In this document: piece by piece, positions 24,325 to 31,704 of the stretch
Layout: each line of letters begins with the position of its first letter
How positions within the stretch are numbered: the first letter of the stretch is position 1
Assembly: GCF_006491645.1 (NCBI RefSeq)
Contig: NZ_VDCZ01000005.1
Span: 62,001 to 126,000 of the forward strand
From: Flavobacterium profundi
GTDB taxonomy: Bacteria > Bacteroidota > Bacteroidia > Flavobacteriales > Flavobacteriaceae
Reading direction: 5' to 3'
Length of the DNA stretch: 64,000 nt
The notes under the pieces: model-generated
The model's database searches: none
The model's input: the letters and a program-made list of their open reading frames with translations, nothing else
Told to the model about the DNA's origin: nothing
Made by a program: the position numbers and the translations under genes

Positions 24325-26073
24325 TTAAAATTGAATGTTCTTCCAATAATTTTTGTTTGTTTCTCCATTGACAACATAACCTGTACCATTACATCTTGGA
24401 CAAACGTTATCAACGTGTTTTTCTATGTATCGTACTTTTTTTGAAGCTACTTCAGCTGGTTTGTATGATGATGTGGTAACATGCTTATCATAGTAAACTC
24501 CCTTAACAACATAGGAATTACTTTTGTATTCTGCGGGTACAAAATAGGTTTCGTTTTTTTCGGCATAAACAGGGACTTTTATTGTTTTTGGACAAGACGC
24601 ATAATCATTAGCTAGAAAAGTTTCGTTTACATATATTGACCCACTATTTTTGTCTAATTTCGTAAAGATATTGGGGTTATCTGTGAAAACGGTAATAGAA
24701 TTATCTTGGGGATTAATGCTTTTGATTTTAGCAACTCTGTTAATTTTTTCTATGAAGATTTCATCCGATATTTTTAGTTGAGTAAGTTTCATATTTGAAA
24801 ATCCAGAAAATAAATCCTTTGATTTTTCACCTACATAGTTAAATCCATCAAAAGGAATAGCGTCCCAAAAGTTTTTATCTTTTTTTTCATTGTTTGCTTT
24901 GATGTATTTTACATTTTTAGGTTGCCCATTTTCAAACATCCCATAACAAGCATCAATTGTTAATAAATCTCCATATCTATCATTTGTTGTGAACATTTTA
25001 GTTCTATAGCCAATACCGTGTAATTTTCCATTTTTAAAAAACCCAACTTCCATATAAATACCGTCTCCTGCTTTTATATTATCTTGCGGAATGAGATTGA
25101 TGCCATAACCATTTAATGTTTTGATATTCTTACTAACCATTTTTGCCAAATGTGGTTTATAAACCTCAACATCAGTTTGTTCGTTTAATTCTAAAATGTT
25201 TGGTTTTTCTGTTGCTTTCGCTTCAATTGTAAATTTTATTTCTTGGTCGAGTATTACTGCCCAATAGTTCTTTTTATTTACTTCGTCTTCTAAAAACACT
25301 ACTGATCCATTGCCTAATTTAAAAGCTGTAGGTAGCAAAAAACCAGTTATAGAGTACCCAAAAACATTATTCATGAAAGTGCCTAAATGGTTGTATCCAT
25401 AATAATACGCTTTATTATCACTCCTCCAATCCATAAGTTGTTCTCGCTCGGTGGGGAAATTCAAATAACTATCCGAGGGGTAAAAAGAGGGTTTCTTAGC
25501 TGCAATATATTGAACTAATCCAGAACCATATTTAGGATGATTAACCCACTGATGTGTTTCCATTTTCGGCAAATAGGCTTTGTCCATAATGGTATTCCCA
25601 TCTTTGTCCCAAACTACAAAGCGCTCAACTTCTGGGTCTTCCTCGTCTTTTAATAAAACATTCCAAAGTTTACCGTTTTCATGAAAGATAGGATTCTCAT
25701 AAATATCTTCTCTTTCTGGATTGTAATCGTAGTACAATTGGTCATTAGAAGCATAATACATCTTGCAATTAGGAAAACTTTCTTTGTCTGCTTTTTCTTT
25801 ATACTTAACATTTTTACTGTATAATGCTACACTGTTAATAGTAAAATCTAGTCTTTCGTAAGTTCTATTCTTTTTAGCTGGTTTTCCATTACTTTTTACG
25901 TTGTAGGGCTTTCTAAGATATTGATAATAATCAATGCGTTTACTCTCAAAATAATTGTAAGTACCAAAAACTTCACTACCAAACAGCTTGGTGTTGTCCA
26001 TAATGAATTCTTGCCCAAATACATTAAGCACTAAAAACATAGAAAATATAACCGTTAATACACATTTTTTCAT
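24325..26073 (-). CDS. Exported protein with C-terminal CxxCxGxG zinc motif (582 aa)
   Basis: The signal peptide (ending VFG, about residue 20) is followed by a long beta-rich region with MORN-like hairpins (YMEVGFFKNGKLHGIGYR). The C-terminus holds VCPRCNGTGYV, one DnaJ-like CxxCxGxG element, which needs a partner or a second copy to bind zinc. It lies 3 bases before the MORN gene and 7 bases after the 315-residue gene. The family and function are unknown to me. Confidence 0.65.
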   Translation of the reverse strand: MKKCVLTVIFSMFLVLNVFGQEFIMDNTKLFGSEVFGTYNYFESKRIDYYQYLRKPYNVKSNGKPAKKNRTYERLDFTINSVALYSKNVKYKEKADKESFPNCKMYYASNDQLYYDYNPEREDIYENPIFHENGKLWNVLLKDEEDPEVERFVVWDKDGNTIMDKAYLPKMETHQWVNHPKYGSGLVQYIAAKKPSFYPSDSYLNFPTEREQLMDWRSDNKAYYYGYNHLGTFMNNVFGYSITGFLLPTAFKLGNGSVVFLEDEVNKKNYWAVILDQEIKFTIEAKATEKPNILELNEQTDVEVYKPHLAKMVSKNIKTLNGYGINLIPQDNIKAGDGIYMEVGFFKNGKLHGIGYRTKMFTTNDRYGDLLTIDACYGMFENGQPKNVKYIKANNEKKDKNFWDAIPFDGFNYVGEKSKDLFSGFSNMKLTQLKISDEIFIEKINRVAKIKSINPQDNSITVFTDNPNIFTKLDKNSGSIYVNETFLANDYASCPKTIKVPVYAEKNETYFVPAEYKSNSYVVKGVYYDKHVTTSSYKPAEVASKKVRYIEKHVDNVCPRCNGTGYVVNGETNKNYWKNIQF

Positions 26074-26080
26074 AGCATTA

Positions 26081-27028
26081 TTATTTATAATGTTTCACTT
26101 TCATCTCAAAAATCAAATCAAAATCGGTGCTACCACTCTCGGTACCATCTGCATATTTTAGGTACTGAAAAACCATGCGCTTTTGGGAACCAAACCTTCT
26201 GTCAAACTGAATTCTTTTGATCCAATCGCCTTGTTCATTACGAGCTTCTGCTGGAATATCAAACACAATTTTACTTGCAGTTTTGTTGAAAGTTTCTGCT
26301 AAGACTTTGTTGTTTTTTTTATAAGAGGTTCTTAATTTTAATGCATATTCAAAGGGATTTTCTATATCTTCCAACTCGTATTCCATTCTTTGAATTTTGT
26401 CATAAAACGTAATTCTTTGTTTTTTGGAAATGGTAAAACTCGCAAATATATCATCGCCTTCATACATATAACAACTTTCAATAATGCGACCTGATTTTTC
26501 AGTAGTTGTTTCTTTTATATAGTTATATTTATGAATAAACTCTAAGAATGCTTTAGTACCTGTTGCATTTCTTCTTGTCATGGTTTGTAACATGCCACCC
26601 TCATCATAGGTGAAAGTATCTGTATAGGTTGCATATTTTCCTGTTGATGTGATTTTAATTAAATTTCCCTTGGCATCGTAGTGCATTTTTTGTGAACTAT
26701 TGAAACTTTCGGCTGAGGTTTTGGTATTGATGCTATCTAAAACACCATTTTTATACACGTAATTTTTAGCCGTTTCGCTACCATTACTTCCATAAATTCG
26801 GGTGTATTTTTGTATAATATGTCCGTCTTTGTTAAACGAATACACTTCTGCCATTACGGGTTGGTAGCCTAAACTGTCACTTTTGTAATAGGCAATTTTA
26901 GCATGATCGGGTTGTTTTTGAAAACCATACGATTGCCAATAGGTTTTGGGTGGTGAAATATGGTGGTAATTTTGTGCATTCCCAAAAAAACCAACTAATA
27001 GCAGTAAAATAGTTACTTTAAATTTCAT
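26081..27028 (-). CDS. Exported YD-like repeat protein, paralogue B (315 aa)
   Basis: The signal peptide (MKFKVTILLLLVGFFGNAQ) is followed by WQSYGFQKQP, then YD-like units (YSFNKDGHIIQKY, YDAKGNLIKI, YDEGGMLQTM). The C-terminal strand region has GSTDFDLIFEMKV, resembling GTTDFLHKKLH of the protein at 19471-20490. The two are probable paralogues from an old duplication inside the train. The function is unknown. Confidence 0.65.
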   Translation of the reverse strand: MKFKVTILLLLVGFFGNAQNYHHISPPKTYWQSYGFQKQPDHAKIAYYKSDSLGYQPVMAEVYSFNKDGHIIQKYTRIYGSNGSETAKNYVYKNGVLDSINTKTSAESFNSSQKMHYDAKGNLIKITSTGKYATYTDTFTYDEGGMLQTMTRRNATGTKAFLEFIHKYNYIKETTTEKSGRIIESCYMYEGDDIFASFTISKKQRITFYDKIQRMEYELEDIENPFEYALKLRTSYKKNNKVLAETFNKTASKIVFDIPAEARNEQGDWIKRIQFDRRFGSQKRMVFQYLKYADGTESGSTDFDLIFEMKVKHYK

Positions 27029-27039
27029 TGAATGTAGTT

Positions 27040-27942
27040 TTAGTTACGGTATTCAATAGTTCTTCTGGTAATGGTGTTACATTCCCATTTTCTATTTTTC
27101 ATTTTGTAGTTTTTACGTTCTATCCAGTTGCCTTTTGCATCAAAGGTGTATTCAAAACGCTCTTTGTCTTGACCATCTACTTGGATTTTATCTAAATCTT
27201 GGTAGTCAAATTCATCTCCAAAAACATCCACTTTTCGAGTTTTGTAGTGATATTTGATAACGCTACTGATTCCAAAATTGGTAATAGTATTTTGCAGTTT
27301 CTTTCCATTGCTATTTAATAGAATACTATCGGTTTGATCAAGTATATCATCAATGTATACTTCAGTAATATGAAGTGTATTTCCTTCAGGATTTGATTTA
27401 TACCAATGCTTCGTTTGTTTTATTTTTTTCTTCTGAGGATTATATACTGTTTCTTGTGTGTAATCATCATCGTTGCCTTCATAAAGTACTTCAAAAACCT
27501 CTGGTTGAGTTACATTTAATAAATAACGACTTACTTTGATTTTCTCTACATCAAAAGCACCATAAGTATAGTGCCAATCTTCAAGGGTTTTTAAAGTATT
27601 GGGATTGGTTATTTTTACCGACTTTAGTTGTCTAGAATTAGCGTCAACATAATAAAAAGCTATATCAAAATCGGCATAACTGTTGTTGAAATTGACAAAT
27701 TGATAATCCGTTAATTGATACGTATTGTTCCACTGTAAATAGATTTCTAAAATGGGAAAATCTTCGTTTTCATCAACTGCAATTTCTTTGGTAGTCAAAC
27801 TTTTAACTTGTGAAAAATCAATAACATCTACTTGATTTCTAAACTCCCATTCTGTAGGATAATAGGGTATGTAGTCTTGGGCAATTGTTACATTGAATGA
27901 TAGGAAAAGTAATGTAGTGAATAAGTAGTAAATGTTTTTCAT
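27040..27942 (-). CDS. Exported beta-rich protein (300 aa), unknown
   Basis: A signal peptide (to about residue 21, VTIAQ) is followed by beta-rich sequence. The opening YYPTEWEFRNQVDVIDF and the end FDAKGNWIERKNYKM resemble the neighbouring YD-like proteins, so it may be a third, more divergent member. It is separated by 11 bases from the 315-residue gene downstream and 21 bases from the membrane-protein gene upstream. Confidence 0.6.
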   Translation of the reverse strand: MKNIYYLFTTLLFLSFNVTIAQDYIPYYPTEWEFRNQVDVIDFSQVKSLTTKEIAVDENEDFPILEIYLQWNNTYQLTDYQFVNFNNSYADFDIAFYYVDANSRQLKSVKITNPNTLKTLEDWHYTYGAFDVEKIKVSRYLLNVTQPEVFEVLYEGNDDDYTQETVYNPQKKKIKQTKHWYKSNPEGNTLHITEVYIDDILDQTDSILLNSNGKKLQNTITNFGISSVIKYHYKTRKVDVFGDEFDYQDLDKIQVDGQDKERFEYTFDAKGNWIERKNYKMKNRKWECNTITRRTIEYRN

Positions 27943-27963
27943 GATTCTATTTTTATGATAGTA

Positions 27964-28596
27964 TTATTTTAAATTATGATTGTCAGATGAAAGTTTTTGA
28001 TTAAGCATTTTTAACAACAAAAAAGGAAATACAATAATTACTGAGCCCCATTGGTTTTCAGGTGTAAAAGTCTCTGGAAATCGTTTGACCAAAAAAAATA
28101 GTATTAAACCTCCCACAATTATTGAAACATGAAGCACTATCATATTCGGATTAAAGGCTCCAAAATAAATGGTTAATGGTTGTTGTTTCTGATGCAAGTA
28201 AATCCTTTCGAATAAAACAAAAATCAAATTGAGATTGAAAAACCAATTTTGAAAAAAAACAATTTCCATATTGGTTAGGATGATTTCTCTGTTGTCTGAT
28301 ACAGCAATAAAACCAAAAAAAACAATCAAGAAAACCCAATAAATACCCATCGAAAATAAACCGCCCATAAAACCGGTTGATTGCCAATCTTCATTTATTG
28401 CATTTGGATTTTTCTTAAAATACAATCGATCAACTATTAATCGTATCAGTTCATTCCACCAGAAAAAATACATCAAGTAAAACACTGTAGTTTGCCCATT
28501 GAGTACCGACAAAAGTGTTAATAACATGAAAACCAAAAAATCCCATTTTTGATATTTTTTTAATTGCTGGTCAATTATTGCTTGTAATCCCATCAT
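27964..28596 (-). CDS. Polytopic membrane protein (210 aa), unknown
   Basis: Five or six hydrophobic segments are seen (about 20-45, 50-60, 75-100, 115-130, 150-172 and 183-198), with a charged N-terminus and C-terminus. There is no signal peptide or catalytic motif. The NELIRLIVDR motif after helix 1 and general pattern recall DUF6498-like proteins, but I am not sure. It is the second gene of the train. Confidence 0.6.
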   Translation of the reverse strand: MMGLQAIIDQQLKKYQKWDFLVFMLLTLLSVLNGQTTVFYLMYFFWWNELIRLIVDRLYFKKNPNAINEDWQSTGFMGGLFSMGIYWVFLIVFFGFIAVSDNREIILTNMEIVFFQNWFFNLNLIFVLFERIYLHQKQQPLTIYFGAFNPNMIVLHVSIIVGGLILFFLVKRFPETFTPENQWGSVIIVFPFLLLKMLNQKLSSDNHNLK

Positions 28597-28608
28597 TTGT
28601 TCTAAATA

Positions 28609-29577
28609 TTATTTGAAATATTTCGAATGAAATTCGTTAAGATGGTGTTTTAGGAATACATCAATAGCTTGTTCTACCCCTTGTTCATATTTTGGAGCAT
28701 CTGCAGGCACAATAGCGGCTTTAGCTGTGGCTTTGTTTTTAGCTACGTAAACCGTGCCAAATGCAGTTTTTGTTCCCCAATTGTCGTAATCTGAATCCAC
28801 ATAATTCGTGATTTTTTCTTCTTTGATAACACCGTCAATATCTAAATCTTTTTTCAGAATGCCTTGGTATTCGGCTAAAGGGGAACCACCAATTTTATTA
28901 CGCCCAACAATAAAATGAACAATAGTACTGTTTTCTGATAAAACCAAATTTGTTTTAGCAACTACATTAGCACCTATACCACTTTTGTTAGAACCTTTTG
29001 ACTTTACAAATTCTACATATAAATCCACTCGAATCACAGCTGCATCGTTTAGTTCTTTAGAAAGTTTTGTTGTGTTCTCAGTAGAGCCTTTCTCTTTATA
29101 AAAAAAACCTACATTCTGAGGATGTACTGTAATTGCTCCTTCAATAGTAGTTGAGGGAAACATTTTTAGGCTGTCACTATATTGGTATCCTTTATAAAAT
29201 TCGGTGTCTTTTGCTTCCTCTGTCTTCATAACATTAAAGCCTTTTTCTTTAAGGTCAGCCAGAAATTGACTATAAGCAGTATTCGTAATATTCTGTAGTG
29301 TTTCTTCTGACACATCTAATCCTACTGCTAGCGAAGCTTTTGCAGATCCCATAACAGCACCAAACAATCCCGAACCTCCTTTTTTTGAAGCTGCTTTTTC
29401 ACTATACACTTGATAATGTACTGCAAAGTCGGCTATATATACATTTCTGTTATCAAATTTTGGTTTTTCTAAACTTAACGGTCCAGATTTTCCAGGTTTA
29501 AATTCTCCTAATGTTTGAGCACTTAAAATAGCTGCATTAATACAAAACGCTATTAAAATAAAATGTTTTGCTTTCAT
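28609..29577 (-). CDS. Exported protein (322 aa), first gene of the train
   Basis: The signal peptide (MKAKHFILIAFCINAAILSAQ) is followed by NRNVYIADFAVHYQVYSEKA, a Gly/Ala-rich stretch (KKGGSGLFGAVMGSAKASLA) and an alpha/beta domain with YSQFLADLKEKGF. The pattern of a named-strand opening and then a helix before LKEKGF recalls CsgG/TolB-type outer-membrane assembly proteins, but I would not assign it. There is nothing upstream on this strand for 700 bases, so the promoter of the long train should be just before it (TAATATTG at about 29605 is a weak -7 candidate). Confidence 0.62.
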   Translation of the reverse strand: MKAKHFILIAFCINAAILSAQTLGEFKPGKSGPLSLEKPKFDNRNVYIADFAVHYQVYSEKAASKKGGSGLFGAVMGSAKASLAVGLDVSEETLQNITNTAYSQFLADLKEKGFNVMKTEEAKDTEFYKGYQYSDSLKMFPSTTIEGAITVHPQNVGFFYKEKGSTENTTKLSKELNDAAVIRVDLYVEFVKSKGSNKSGIGANVVAKTNLVLSENSTIVHFIVGRNKIGGSPLAEYQGILKKDLDIDGVIKEEKITNYVDSDYDNWGTKTAFGTVYVAKNKATAKAAIVPADAPKYEQGVEQAIDVFLKHHLNEFHSKYFK

Positions 29578-29904
29578 AAATTTGGATTAATAATTTACTT
29601 TACAATATTATATTAATCCGTTTTTTAATGAAATAGGGCATTTGCACCATATTTTAATTTAAATTAGAAATATTTAAAAAGAAAACTCAAAGTTCTATTT
29701 CAGATATAGATTTAAATTTATTTGTACTTTAAGTACTATTTTTTACTACTTTAAATAAAAAAAAAACAATACAATTGAATATTAATTTGATAATTTCAAA
29801 CCTTTTTTTGAACACCCCGAGTACACCCTAACTTTTTTTAAACCTTATAAATAAAGAGAAAAAAGATATTGTATTTAAAATAAAATTCTTTTTAGAATAA
29901 TAGA

Positions 29905-29934
29905 TAAAAAAAACCTCCTTTAAAGAGTGGTTTT
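29905..29934. terminator. Terminator-like hairpin, variant of the 3191 hairpin
   Basis: AAAACCTC, CTTTAAA, GAGTGGTTTT resembles the 3191-3220 hairpin with one base lost in the left arm. T-tracts lie on both sides. The surrounding 29578-29975 holds no gene that I can see. Confidence 0.4.
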
Positions 29935-29975
29935 ATGGTTTCAAGTTGACATCTATAATTATTTTTATTTTAAAG

Positions 29976-30248
29976 AATAGCTCTGAGCTTACAATTATAA
30001 TCTTTTAGAATCTATAGAATAGCTTTAAGGTTATAATGAATAGCATTTAGGTTATAAAGAATACCTTTTTGCTTATAACTAATACCTTTTTGCTTATAAC
30101 TAATACCTTTTAGGTTATATATAATAGCTTTTTGCTTATAATTAATAGCTTTGTGTTTATATATAATACCTTTTTGCTTATAAGTATCACCTTTGAGGTT
30201 ATAAATACAAGCTTTTTGCTTATAATTAATACCTTTTTGGTTTAAATT
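29976..30248. repeat. 21-bp tandem repeat, 13 units
   Basis: The plus-strand consensus is AATACCTTTTTGCTTATAACT. Units start at 29976, 29997, 30018, 30039, 30060, 30081, 30102, 30123, 30144, 30165, 30186, 30207 and 30228, all exactly 21 bases; the first two are degenerate. Since 21 is a multiple of three, the minus strand stays open from a GTG at 30257 for 81 codons, coding heptads such as INYKQKA and ISYKQKG. It lies between two related terminator-like hairpins. I treat it as a minisatellite, not as a proven gene. Confidence 0.85.
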
Positions 30249-30249
30249 A

Positions 30250-30279
30250 AAAACCACTCCCTTACAGAGGGGTAATATT
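30250..30279. terminator. Terminator-like hairpin right of the tandem repeat
   Basis: AAACCACTCC, CTTACA, GAGGGGT is another variant of the CCACTC/GAGTGG hairpin, with a mismatch in the stem. The T-rich tract is better on the minus strand. Confidence 0.35.
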
Positions 30280-30290
30280 TTATTTACCTT

Positions 30291-30779
30291 GTGAGTATGA
30301 TAAGCATTTCTGCCTTTACTTTGGATTTTAAAAAACTAAATGTATACCATTATTTTTGGATTACTGCATTACTAATTTTAACACTAGGTGTATATTTTCA
30401 CAATTTACCAGACAATACTTTGGATATCAATATACATGATACTTATTTTGTCATAGAACATTTACATGCAGCCATTTTACTCACCTTATTTTATTTTTTA
30501 AATGGAATTGGATATTGGTTAGTTGAGAAAGTTTTAAAAAAGAAACTTCTTAATGTTTTAACAATAATTCATTGCATTATTCTTTTTGGAAGTTTTATTA
30601 GTTATTGGTTGGTTTTTATTTATTCAAAACTATTTCTTTCGAATCCATTTCCACTATTTGATAATTATGATTTGATAAATAAAACGCTACTGCTTTCTTT
30701 TTTATTAATATTTTTTATTGGTTTACCAATTTACTTTATCAATCTCTTAATTGGTATATTCAGAAAATCAAGCAGCTGA
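30291..30779 (+). CDS. Small four-helix membrane protein with a cytochrome-oxidase-like His motif (162 aa)
   Basis: There are about four hydrophobic segments (20-37, 58-78, 88-112 and 132-155). Residues 44-60 read LDINIHDTYFVIEHLHA. This copies helix X of heme-copper oxidase subunit I (HDTYxVxxHxH): His49 and Asp50 correspond to the Mg-site pair, and His57 and His59 to the ligands of heme a3 and heme a, with the spacing kept. The rest of subunit I (CuB histidines, Tyr crosslink, 12 helices) is absent. It could be a heme-binding mini-protein or a coincidence. No partner oxidase gene is near. Start at ATG 30291 or the second ATG two codons later. Confidence 0.65.
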   Translation: MSMISISAFTLDFKKLNVYHYFWITALLILTLGVYFHNLPDNTLDINIHDTYFVIEHLHAAILLTLFYFLNGIGYWLVEKVLKKKLLNVLTIIHCIILFGSFISYWLVFIYSKLFLSNPFPLFDNYDLINKTLLLSFLLIFFIGLPIYFINLLIGIFRKSSS

Positions 30780-30939
30780 TAACAAGAAGCAGCTATAATT
30801 ATAATTTCAATAATGCATTTTTACATAAAAATTTTATCTTAGCAAATAGGAATTAATTTGTTAGCTATATTAAAAATTGAAAAAGCAATAGTATTTTGAA
30901 GTTATAAAACATCAACACAAACACCAATTACCTTTAACC

Positions 30940-31593
30940 ATGAAAAACACTTTTTCTTTAACTACTCCACTCACTTGTTTTTTAATCGCTTTTTTTTCTT
31001 TTACTGCTATGAGTCAAAATGAAATAGATAGTATTGGCAACAAACAAGGGGAATGGATACTTTCAAATAAAAATTTTTCCTTAAAAGCAACTTTTAAAGA
31101 TAATAAAACGGTTGGCCCAATGCGTTTCTATGAGAATGAAAAGTTAGTTTTGGAAGCTACAGAAGGACCAGATAAAACCTACACTTGGAAATTATACACC
31201 AATGAAGGTAACAAAGAAGGCATTGCTAAAAATAATGAGGAAGGCTTATTTCGATATTATGACCTACAATCCAATGAAATAGATTCTACTACTCTAATAA
31301 AACTTAATTCAATTGGTGAAATTTTACCAACTTATAATGGTGGCATCAATCAATTTCACATATATATCGCACAAAATATTGACTCATTAAACATTAAAAA
31401 CGAAAAATTTAAAGTCGATTTTGTAATCAATCAAAATGGTAAAGTAACAGATGTAAAAATAGCTTCTTCAACAAACCCTAATTTGAATGATCGTATCATC
31501 CATTTTTTTGAAAATTCTCCACGATGGAATCCAGGTTTTCAACGCTTCCGTTTTGTAAAAGTTAAAATGTCAATTCCTTTAAACTTACAATAA
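30940..31593 (+). CDS. Exported protein with TonB-C-like C-terminal domain (217 aa)
   Basis: The signal peptide (to about residue 25, AMS) is followed by a MORN-like segment (DSIGNKQGEWILSNKNFSLK, GPMRFYENEKLVLEA) and a C-terminal domain with FVINQNGKVTDVKIASSTN and RWNPGFQRFRFVKVKMSIP. The latter is the pattern of energy-transducer TonB C-domains, but without the membrane anchor and Pro-rich spacer of true TonB. It is periplasmic by its signal. A TonB-dependent receptor gene follows 111 bases later on the same strand, which fits a link to receptor function, although this is inference. Confidence 0.7.
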   Translation: MKNTFSLTTPLTCFLIAFFSFTAMSQNEIDSIGNKQGEWILSNKNFSLKATFKDNKTVGPMRFYENEKLVLEATEGPDKTYTWKLYTNEGNKEGIAKNNEEGLFRYYDLQSNEIDSTTLIKLNSIGEILPTYNGGINQFHIYIAQNIDSLNIKNEKFKVDFVINQNGKVTDVKIASSTNPNLNDRIIHFFENSPRWNPGFQRFRFVKVKMSIPLNLQ

Positions 31594-31704
31594 TTAAAAG
31601 CTAAAAATAAAATCATCTTACAGAAGGAATTGAAATCAGATTTTTTTTTATTCTGTAATTTTAGTCTATTTTTACGACCAGTATCGTCTAACTTTAAACA
31701 AGAA

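Noticed and set aside
29976..30248. CRISPR array
   Set aside because: The 21-bp units are head to tail with no unique spacers, and no cas gene is in the window.
30012..30257. Protein-coding gene for an 81-residue heptad-repeat peptide
   Set aside because: It starts at a GTG and consists only of the tandem repeat translation. The open frame follows from the 21-base period. I list it as a repeat and as a finding instead.
31630..31704. N-terminal extension of the TonB-dependent receptor
   Set aside because: The extra residues (Phe-rich, then VSSNFKQE) precede a typical signal peptide that begins at ATG 31705; translation from 31630 would bury it.
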